A DNA stretch of 64,000 bases from Lewinellaceae bacterium (GTDB lineage: Bacteria; Bacteroidota; Bacteroidia; Chitinophagales; Saprospiraceae). The notes under the pieces were generated by a model. That model worked only from the letters and a program-made list of their open reading frames with translations, had not been told where the DNA came from and ran no database searches. This document shows positions 57,778 to 64,000 of this stretch, piece after piece (position 1 is the stretch's first letter; each line of letters starts with the position of its first letter). The translations under genes were made by a program, and so were the position numbers. The stretch lies in NCBI GenBank assembly GCA_020636255.1, contig JACJYE010000005.1, forward strand, positions 1 through 64,000, given 5' to 3'.

Positions 57778-59163
57778 TCAGTATTGATCCCCCAGCGCGA
57801 AATTGTTCTTCCATGCCGTCCACCTGCCGCGGGTGAAATCGGGGAATGGCATCGGCTGTCCGCCCATGGCGATCGACTGCTCCGATAGCGGCGTAATGGC
57901 CAGCCAGGTTGCCGCGTCGTAGACGTCGATCGGCGGGTTTTCGCCCTGCTTGGCAGATTCAACGAAAGCGTTGATCAGGAACCAGTCCATGCCTCCGTGG
58001 CCAGCGCCTTCGGCGCTCCCGGCATATTTCTTCCAAAGCGGGTGATCGTATTTGTCGAGATAGGCCTGGGCGGGTTCCCAGCTGTGATGGGGGCTTTGCC
58101 CTTCCAGGTGGATGGATTGGTTGACATCCATCCAGATGCCTTTGGTACCCTGTACGCGGAAGCCCAGGGAATAGGGGCGGGGCAGGTTCGTATCGTGGCT
58201 TATGATGATGCTCTCTCCATTGGATGCCTTGACCACGGTGGTCACCACATCGCCAAGGCGGAATTCCACCTTGGCATTGGGGTGGTTGGGGCCGCCCTTG
58301 GGATGGTTGACGATATAGTCGTGCAGCCCCCGCGATTTGCTGGCCGTAGAGGTGAGCGTCAGGAAGCGGTTGCCACGGTTGATGTCGATATACCGGGCCA
58401 CAGGGCCGATACCGTGGGTGGGGTAGAGGTCGCCGTTGCGGTGCACCGAGTGATTGGTGCGCCATTTGGCCTCGCTGAAGCCCTTTTCTCCGAATTCCAC
58501 GCCACTTTCATACGGCGTTTGGCCGTCGTTGAACTTCACGCCCCGCAGGTCGTGCTGGTACCCGCATTCGAGGTGGATGAGCTCGCCGAACATCTCCTGG
58601 CGCACCATATTGAGGATGGCCATGACGTCGCGGCGGTAGCAGACGTTCTCCAGGAAAAATAGCGGCGCCCCTGTTGCTTCATGGGTATTGACGAGCTGCC
58701 AGCATTCGTCGAGCGAAAAGCCGCCGCAGACCTCCATGCCGACGTACTTGCCGGCGCGCATGCCGGCGATGGCCATTTCGCTGTGCCACATCCAGGGGGT
58801 GGCGATGATAACGGCGTCGATGGAATCGTCCTGCAGCATTTGCAGGTAGTCGCGCTCACCCGGGCTGTAGACTTTAGGTTTGTCCCTGCCCTTTTTTTCG
58901 TACAATTTCAGGGTGCGGCCGATCATGTCCTGGTCGATATCGCAGATGGCGGGCACTTCGCAATCGTCGCGGTCCAGCAGCAGGCCGATGTGGCTCTGCC
59001 CACGCAGCCCCGAGCCGATGATGCCGATGTTGATCTTGGATTTTGGCCGCCCGCCTTTGGTTATGGCAGGGGCTGCGAAGGTAGAACCCGGCAATATGGC
59101 CAAACCTGCGCCTACAGCGGCTGACTTCTGGATGAAACCACGGCGGTTGATCTTGTCGCTCAT
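57778..59163 (-). CDS. Gfo/Idh/MocA-type glycoside hydrolase, GH109-like
   Basis: The 461-residue protein begins with a Tat-type signal (NRRGFIQKSAAVGAGLAILPG). A Rossmann domain follows (INIGIIGSGLRGQSHI, about 44-59) with CDIDQDM. The hallmarks of GH109 are visible: MEVCGGFSLDECWQLV (typical members have EVP at this point), ENVCYRRD, YQHDLRGVKF and NGDLYPTHGIGPVARYIDINRG. GH109 enzymes use bound NAD in a redox-assisted mechanism, the characterised activity being alpha-N-acetylgalactosaminidase. Tat export of a folded NAD-loaded enzyme fits. The gene starts only 12 bp after the AT-rich ATPase/partner pair on the same strand, so its own promoter is either inside that pair or was displaced. 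Confidence 0.88.
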   Translation of the reverse strand: MSDKINRRGFIQKSAAVGAGLAILPGSTFAAPAITKGGRPKSKINIGIIGSGLRGQSHIGLLLDRDDCEVPAICDIDQDMIGRTLKLYEKKGRDKPKVYSPGERDYLQMLQDDSIDAVIIATPWMWHSEMAIAGMRAGKYVGMEVCGGFSLDECWQLVNTHEATGAPLFFLENVCYRRDVMAILNMVRQEMFGELIHLECGYQHDLRGVKFNDGQTPYESGVEFGEKGFSEAKWRTNHSVHRNGDLYPTHGIGPVARYIDINRGNRFLTLTSTASKSRGLHDYIVNHPKGGPNHPNAKVEFRLGDVVTTVVKASNGESIIISHDTNLPRPYSLGFRVQGTKGIWMDVNQSIHLEGQSPHHSWEPAQAYLDKYDHPLWKKYAGSAEGAGHGGMDWFLINAFVESAKQGENPPIDVYDAATWLAITPLSEQSIAMGGQPMPFPDFTRGRWTAWKNNFALGDQY

Positions 59164-59175
59164 GTCGTTCTTGCT

Positions 59176-59580
59176 TTAGGCTGGATTAAGGTTGAACCAA
59201 TTGGTTAAAACATCAATTAGTTTAAGAAAAGCGGGGTCGGTACAATGTTTCCAGGATGCCTTTTCTGCAATTGATCCGTAAATAGAGGAAGAGCGAGGTT
59301 TTCTAACGGTTTTCAATACGGCTTCCATCGCTTCCTTTGGCCGGGCTGGTTTTATATCAGATGCCCCCATAAATTTATTTGCAATAAGCCAGTCAAAAAG
59401 TACTGTATGGTCTTGCCATCCCAAAGCATTAGCTACATGAGGAGATCTGATCCACATCCATTTTTCAACTTCTGGGTCAATTGAAATTACAGAAGCGTTG
59501 GTAGGGCTCCATCCGTTTGTGTATAAAGATTTTTCGACTTCTATATCTAGATCCGGAACCAATACTATTAGATCTTTCAT
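59176..59580 (-). CDS. small partner of the AAA-type ATPase, apparently shortened
   Basis: The 134-residue protein starts 4 bp inside the end of the ATPase gene (ATGA overlap), so the two are co-translated. It opens MKDLIVLVPDLDIE, then passes directly to a segment NGWSPTNASVISIDPEVEKWMW and a C-terminal part with RPKEAMEAVL, RKPRSSSIYG and CTDPAFLKL. From memory, proteins of this kind beside ATPases of this type are about 200 residues and have a TOPRIM-like stretch with DxEG between these parts. Here that stretch is missing, so an in-frame internal deletion of roughly 60-70 residues is likely. AT-rich like the ATPase gene. Function unknown; a defence-associated pair is a reasonable guess. 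Confidence 0.7.
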   Translation of the reverse strand: MKDLIVLVPDLDIEVEKSLYTNGWSPTNASVISIDPEVEKWMWIRSPHVANALGWQDHTVLFDWLIANKFMGASDIKPARPKEAMEAVLKTVRKPRSSSIYGSIAEKASWKHCTDPAFLKLIDVLTNWFNLNPA

Positions 59581-60851
59581 GTCAGTACTCCACCTGCAAA
59601 TAAAACACTTAAATTAGTATCTCCTTTCCAGTTTCTAAGCATAGGATGATCAATCCCTTTCACAATATCCGCTATCCCCTCGGAAGTCTTGGCAAAACAC
59701 AACACATCTTTTAAGTCAACCATGCTTAAAATAACAGGAGAATGTGAAGCAAGTAGAATCTGAGCATTGTATACGGAAGACAATGATTGAAACACCGTCT
59801 CAATAGCACGTGGATGAATGCCATTCTCCGGTTCTTCGATAAGGTAAACGCCATCAAAGTTTGGCAGGTATGCAGGTAGTGTGAGGGCAAGTAGACGTAG
59901 AGTGCCATCGGAAACTAACCAGCTTGGAACTTCCATGTCATTTGCGTAAACGACCTTTACATAGCGATGGCGGTCATCTGCCCTCTCAATGGTCTTAATT
60001 TCCAATATATCGGGTAATGCAGTACGAACATGTTCTATCCAATTCTGATATGCAGAAATATCCTTCTTTTTCAAGTCTTCAATTACCCATGGCAAGTTTG
60101 AACCATCAGTTTTAAATTTAAGCCCTTGTCCCGGGGGGCTTGCTTGTCTTATATTTAAGCTATCCAGGATAAACATTTGCACGCCCTCGCTAAGAATATT
60201 CTTCAGCCATGAGGAACAAGGGAATAAGGTGACGTCTGCTGGTAAATTTCCAAGTGCGGATTTTTTTATACCAAGCTTAAAAGATGGTAACCACCCCCCG
60301 CCCCTGTCTTTTCTTGATTCCGGATAAAAATTATCATTGCCACCTTCCTTTTTTTTAATTATTAGTTTGGACTGGCCATGATTATAATTTTGGTTGATGA
60401 CTTTTTGATCAATCTCCAGATATTCAGGAAAAGCTATACGTAAATTGTGCCCGTTAATTCTCCTTGCGTGCTCAGCATTCAATAACAGCACTCTTTCCTC
60501 GTGGATAGCATGTTCTTTTGTTTCTTTGGTTATTCCAAAACGAACTTCGTAACGAATCCGGTCAAATTTATTTTCTGGTAGTGATTTTTGAAGTTCAGCA
60601 GGAATCGCCATTTCAATGGCCAATTCAATGTCGCCCCCTTTTCCTGCGAAAGTCAATTCTTCAAAAGTTCGTGTTCTTTCAGTAATTGCAAAATCTACGC
60701 CATTCATGACTAAATCGGCGATAAATGTAATTACATCCAGGAAAGTAGTCTTTCCGCTTGCATTTGCGCCAACTAGCACTTGGAAATCTCCTAAAGGTTG
60801 GGAGATGTACCTTAAACTACGAAAATTTTTTGCTTCAATTAATCGTATCAT
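59577..60851 (-). CDS. AAA/ABC-type ATPase (AAA_21, OLD/RecF-like)
   Basis: The 424-residue protein has an SMC/RecF-type N-terminus (IRLIEAKNFRSL). Walker A is GANASGKTT (28-36). An ABC-like signature SDGTLRLLAL lies near 314, Walker B is YLIEEPENG (336-344) and the switch His is in ASHSP (368-372). A divergent insertion (about 60-300) separates the two halves. ATPases of this group pair with nuclease or TOPRIM proteins in phage-defence modules, or act alone. The gene overlaps a small partner gene by 4 bp. Base composition is visibly AT-richer than the flanking GC-rich genes (poly-T/A runs, AAA and TTT codons), which suggests horizontal acquisition. A possible -7 box lies immediately upstream. 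Confidence 0.87.
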   Translation of the reverse strand: MIRLIEAKNFRSLRYISQPLGDFQVLVGANASGKTTFLDVITFIADLVMNGVDFAITERTRTFEELTFAGKGGDIELAIEMAIPAELQKSLPENKFDRIRYEVRFGITKETKEHAIHEERVLLLNAEHARRINGHNLRIAFPEYLEIDQKVINQNYNHGQSKLIIKKKEGGNDNFYPESRKDRGGGWLPSFKLGIKKSALGNLPADVTLFPCSSWLKNILSEGVQMFILDSLNIRQASPPGQGLKFKTDGSNLPWVIEDLKKKDISAYQNWIEHVRTALPDILEIKTIERADDRHRYVKVVYANDMEVPSWLVSDGTLRLLALTLPAYLPNFDGVYLIEEPENGIHPRAIETVFQSLSSVYNAQILLASHSPVILSMVDLKDVLCFAKTSEGIADIVKGIDHPMLRNWKGDTNLSVLFAGGVLT

Positions 60852-60858
60852 ATTGATA

Positions 60859-60866
60859 CAAATATA
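60859..60866 (-). promoter_or_regulatory. possible -7 box of the ATPase pair (TATATTTG)
   Basis: On the minus strand TATATTTG, an exact TANNTTTG, ends 7 nt before the ATG at 60851, which would give a nearly leaderless mRNA. No TTG stands at the expected -33 position, so the call is tentative. Confidence 0.35.
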
Positions 60867-60977
60867 AGCTAAACTTAGCGCTTTTGTTACTTATTGTATT
60901 CTGACAATGTTGCTATACATCCTTAATCAAGGATTTGAGCGCTCCTGGCAATATAGGCATTACGCAGCTCAAACGTC

Positions 60978-62534
60978 CTACCGCACCACCACGCGCTGGG
61001 TACTGAAAAACGCGCCGTCGCTCAGCCTCAGCCAGTATACACCGGGAGGTAATGACTGTGTGGATACCTGCAGAGCGCCCGCCTGAGGCTGCACCTTGCC
61101 TTTCCAGCCCAACTGGCCCCTGGCGTTCAGCAGCTCAACCTGCAACTGGGAGGGCGAGCAGTCTCCAAACTGGACCTGGAGCTGCCCCTGAACCGGGTTG
61201 GGCGATACGGAATAGCTGCAATCCAATACGTGAACATGGCTGTCGCCGGTGGTGACCTGTACGCTGGCCACCGCTTCCGTGCTGTGCTGCGGCTCCGCCA
61301 GCTCGGCGGCCGTAGCGACGACAGCTTTCACGACCCGGCTCATGAAGGAAAAATTGATGGAACCGAGGGTGTCGTTGCTCGTATGGTAGTTGTGGTTGCG
61401 GTACTCGGCGGTATTGGTCAGCATAAGTGCGGGTATGCCTGCCTGCCAAAAAGGGCCATGGTCGCTGCGCAGCAGGTCGGGTGGTACCAGGTTGGGGTTG
61501 GCGGAGACAGAGACGGCCTTCAGTTCCGGCACGTATTGAGCAACGGCAGCATTGAACTGATCGCTCAGCGGCGTAAAAGTGGTAAGGCTTACATTGGTGA
61601 TGAAATTGCCCCGGAATTCATCGGCAACCAGGCTTTGGTAGACACCAGGGAACAGCAGGTTAAAGCCAACAGGCAACTCCTGGCTGTTCGGTTCTTCCGA
61701 ATAATACCCGATCATCTCCATGTTCAGCACGCCGGCCGTCGTTTCGTTGGCCGGAAGGTGTTGGGTGTAATAAAGGCTGCCCCGCAGGCCCGCCTCCTCC
61801 AGGTCGAAGCCGATAAAGCGAAGGCTCTTTTTAAAGCGGTACTGCGAAAGGATACGCGCCGCTTCCAGCATGCCGATGGTGGCAGATCCATTGTCGTCGG
61901 CCCCCGGCGCATTGATGACCGTATCGTAATGGCCGTCGACGATAACGATGGTGTCGTCGGCTACAGCGCCTTTCAGGGTCCCGATGATGTTCTGGCCGGT
62001 GGTGTTGCTATACGGAAAATTCTGGCGGTAGGTTTCCAGGCCATAACCCACAAACGACTGCTCGATGGTATCGCGGCAGCGGTTCAGGTTGGCAGGGTTG
62101 GCGGAATAGTGGCGGATACCTACGATGTTGCCCAGCCGCTGCCGGAGCAGGTTGCTGTCCACCTGATCCACGATCTCCTGTATGTCCATTGCATACCGGT
62201 CATCGGCTACGATCTTGATCTGGTGCTCGCCAATGGCCGTGATGGCCCCGGCATAATTCCAGCTGATCTGCTTGTCCATGCCCGGGCTGACAGGATAGCC
62301 TACATCGCCGGTAGCGCTGCTGGTATTGATATTGAAATTCGACCCGCCATCGGCGGAAGCGCGGAAGAAAACCTCGGCATCGTCGCCTTCGGCATCCTCC
62401 AGGCTGTAGGAAAGCGTAAGGGTTTGGGTGCTTTCGTCGAGCTGTATACCTTCAATGGTGACGGTAGGCGGCTGATTCTGAGCAACGAGGGCATAGGTGG
62501 CCAGCAAAAAGCAGGCGGCGTAAAGATAGCGCAT
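60978..62534 (-). CDS. secreted M28 zinc peptidase with T9SS sorting domain
   Basis: The 518-residue protein has a signal peptide ending ALVAQ (residue 19). An Ig-like domain (about 22-112) precedes the M28 peptidase domain (about 118-410). Zinc ligands are visible in order: His202 in DGHYDTV, Asp213 in GADDNGSA, catalytic Glu246/Glu247 in DLEEAGLRGS, an Asp in LRSDHGPFW, and His384 in NYHTSND. A T9SS type A C-terminal domain (about 440-518) begins YSVSPNPVQGQLQV. The family includes aminopeptidases and related amidohydrolases. Likely a secreted aminopeptidase that completes degradation of peptides (inference). It is monocistronic and is followed downstream by the ATPase pair on the same strand. 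Confidence 0.92.
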   Translation of the reverse strand: MRYLYAACFLLATYALVAQNQPPTVTIEGIQLDESTQTLTLSYSLEDAEGDDAEVFFRASADGGSNFNINTSSATGDVGYPVSPGMDKQISWNYAGAITAIGEHQIKIVADDRYAMDIQEIVDQVDSNLLRQRLGNIVGIRHYSANPANLNRCRDTIEQSFVGYGLETYRQNFPYSNTTGQNIIGTLKGAVADDTIVIVDGHYDTVINAPGADDNGSATIGMLEAARILSQYRFKKSLRFIGFDLEEAGLRGSLYYTQHLPANETTAGVLNMEMIGYYSEEPNSQELPVGFNLLFPGVYQSLVADEFRGNFITNVSLTTFTPLSDQFNAAVAQYVPELKAVSVSANPNLVPPDLLRSDHGPFWQAGIPALMLTNTAEYRNHNYHTSNDTLGSINFSFMSRVVKAVVATAAELAEPQHSTEAVASVQVTTGDSHVHVLDCSYSVSPNPVQGQLQVQFGDCSPSQLQVELLNARGQLGWKGKVQPQAGALQVSTQSLPPGVYWLRLSDGAFFSTQRVVVR

Positions 62535-62554
62535 GTTTTTCGCTTAAAAATAGT

Positions 62555-62606
62555 AAAAAAGCCTTACGAAACTTCCCGGAAGCTTCAACCGGGAACGTTT
62601 CGTAAG
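62555..62606 (-). terminator. rho-independent terminator of the gene at 62622
   Basis: Read on the minus strand, a 17-bp stem (outer CTTACGAAAC/GTTTCGTAAG, inner TTCCCGG/CCGGGAA, with a 1-nt bulge) is followed by GGCTTTTTT. It lies 15 bp after the stop at 62622 and before the M28 start at 62534. Confidence 0.8.
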
Positions 62607-62621
62607 ACTTTTGCGCTCATT

Positions 62622-64000
62622 TTACTCCGGCTCCAGAGCGAAAGCTGCCAGGGCCGAGGCGTCGAAGGAATCCAGTATGGAAGTGCCGTTGGTGTGCAGG
62701 CCGTTCACATACAGATGCTCGGCGAAGGCTGCCTTGTCAGGGCAGGAGCCCAGCAGGTAACCGACGTTGACGGCGTTCCTGTAGATGCCGTCCACGCCCA
62801 GGGTGTAGTTTGCCGTTGAGCCCACCACCATGCCGCCGGTATCGGCATTGGACAGGGGGTCGGCGCTGTTACCGCGGGCCACGTTGAAGCTAAAGGTGGC
62901 GAAGTCGTTGGGGTGGCTGGCCCGGAAGCGGAAGTTGACATTGGAAGTGCCTTTGTCTTTGTACCGCACGAAGCCGCATTCGGTAGAAGAGGCCATGCCG
63001 TCCACCAGCACGGTATAGATCTGGGCCGTGCTCTTCTGGTTGTCGACGCGCACCTTCATGCGGAAGGGCTTGAAAGCATCTTCGGTTGCCGGAAGCAGGT
63101 AATCACTGCCGGCAGGCTGCGATTGCCCCAGGTTGGCCGGATTGGAGACCTGGTTCACCGTATCGGCTACGTTCTGCCGGGTGCCGGAAGCATTGAAGAA
63201 CTCCAGCTTGAACTCGTACAGGCCGTCGCCTTTCAGCGAAGTGCTGTCGACGGCTATCGTGATCGTGTTCTGGTCCCATTCGGCAGTGGGGTCGTTGCCT
63301 ACATCCGCTCCTTTGGGCGATACCGGCGGGATCTTATAAGCGTTGACGGATCCGATAGATAAGGGGCCAAGCGGGAAATACTTGGTTTTGATCGTGGTAA
63401 TGGCGCCACTTGTCTCCTCGATCGTATAGGGTTTGGACATGACGCGTTCATCCAGCGGTGTCCAGTCCTGGTCAGAAGCACTGGCTGGCAGGAGCTTGTC
63501 ATTATGTGTTTTTCGGTAAGACCAGCGGTAGTGGGTGACGGAACTGCTTGGGAATCCGCTACCGAATTGTACGATGAATTTCAGGCCATCGGCAAAGGGG
63601 CGCACTTTCTGGTTGGCCAGGCCGTACCCCAGGCCGCCGGTGGCGTAATCCGTCAGGCCGACAGTGGAGAAGGTTCGCCCTTGCTGTACGATGCTGGCGC
63701 CGATGTTCTGCTCGATATGGCTGACGTTGGCCCCCCAGCCGATGGTCTTAACCCAGGCTACTTGTCCGGGCAACGGCTGATGGCAGCCGAAAGGCACCCG
63801 CGGGTCGGTGATGCGTATGCTGACTTCGTCGCCGCATTCGTAATCCCAGTAGGTATAACAGGGCAGTGGTGGCCGGTAAACGGTGGTGGGCACGCCGTCG
63901 ATCTCGTATTCTACCCAGAAATAGAGGTCGGCTTTCTCTTCAAAGATCTGCCGCCAGAAGCAGGCTTCGAAGCGGCCGTTGAAATCGGTGCGCACGGTGG
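62622..64000 (-). CDS. large protein of unknown function, 3' part
   Basis: The frame runs without interruption to the window edge; the first possible start (a GTG at 63995) is internal, so the gene continues past 64000. The visible 459 or so residues begin TVRTDFNGRFEACFW, resembling the end of a carboxypeptidase-regulatory or transthyretin-like domain. A segment YTYWDYECGDEVSIRITDP follows, and then long beta-rich regions without catalytic motifs. The C-terminus (LDSFDASALAAFALEPE) is not a T9SS sorting domain. I do not recognise the family. A surface or structural protein is plausible but unproven. Confidence 0.75.
   Translation of the reverse strand, partial: TVRTDFNGRFEACFWRQIFEEKADLYFWVEYEIDGVPTTVYRPPLPCYTYWDYECGDEVSIRITDPRVPFGCHQPLPGQVAWVKTIGWGANVSHIEQNIGASIVQQGRTFSTVGLTDYATGGLGYGLANQKVRPFADGLKFIVQFGSGFPSSSVTHYRWSYRKTHNDKLLPASASDQDWTPLDERVMSKPYTIEETSGAITTIKTKYFPLGPLSIGSVNAYKIPPVSPKGADVGNDPTAEWDQNTITIAVDSTSLKGDGLYEFKLEFFNASGTRQNVADTVNQVSNPANLGQSQPAGSDYLLPATEDAFKPFRMKVRVDNQKSTAQIYTVLVDGMASSTECGFVRYKDKGTSNVNFRFRASHPNDFATFSFNVARGNSADPLSNADTGGMVVGSTANYTLGVDGIYRNAVNVGYLLGSCPDKAAFAEHLYVNGLHTNGTSILDSFDASALAAFALEPE

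Overview
The window looks like Bacteroidota DNA, most likely from the Saprospiria (the class is an inference). Four proteins carry or appear to carry type IX secretion (T9SS) C-terminal sorting domains. One surface protein is built from GEVED, SdrD-B-like and DUF11 modules. There are AraC-tailed hybrid kinases and a propeller-type sensor kinase. Shine-Dalgarno sites are essentially absent, and several upstream regions carry the Bacteroidota promoter pattern TTG-N20-TANNTTTG. No rRNA, tRNA or CRISPR array was seen, and no transposase gene.

Layout. 1-5.0 kb: the end of a cytosolic-type subtilisin, then a caspase-like protease, convergent with an M19 dipeptidase-like hydrolase. 5.0-5.8 kb: palindrome-rich intergenic DNA. 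5.8-8.7 kb: a TPR-sensing hybrid histidine kinase with an AraC output domain. 8.8-14.9 kb: an accessory region with two paralogous ~510-residue helical-repeat proteins, three very short ORFs whose C-termini share an [IV]N[IV]DIIGP-like motif, a duplicated promoter block and a Cys-containing 148-residue protein. 15.4-38.1 kb: one 22.7-kb gene for a ~7,550-residue T9SS-exported surface protein with 12 SdrD-B-like and 17 DUF11 repeats. 38.3-42.1 kb: a propeller sensor kinase convergent with a LuxR-type regulator. 42.3-44.4 kb: nested MITE-like elements, an ADP-ribosylglycohydrolase and minisatellites. 44.4-49.3 kb (minus strand): an apparent operon of a small T9SS protein, a gingipain-like C25 protease and a methyltransferase. 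49.4-57.5 kb: housekeeping and accessory enzymes (aldo/keto reductase, AraC regulator, Dabb lipoprotein, saccharopine dehydrogenase-like protein, DinB-like protein, GreA-like factor, OPT transporter, SH3 protein), separated by four copies of one palindromic repeat and a second MITE. 57.8-60.9 kb: a GH109-like glycosidase directly downstream of an AT-rich ATPase/partner pair that resembles a defence module. 61.0-64.0 kb: a T9SS M28 peptidase and the 3' part of a large unidentified protein.

The most unusual part is 8.8-14.9 kb. It repeats the arrangement 'TPR-like gene followed by a tiny peptide gene', and the peptides are conserved in protein more than in DNA. This could be a peptide-sensing or peptide-effector system, but that is a hypothesis. 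All family assignments come from motif recognition by eye; no database search was run.
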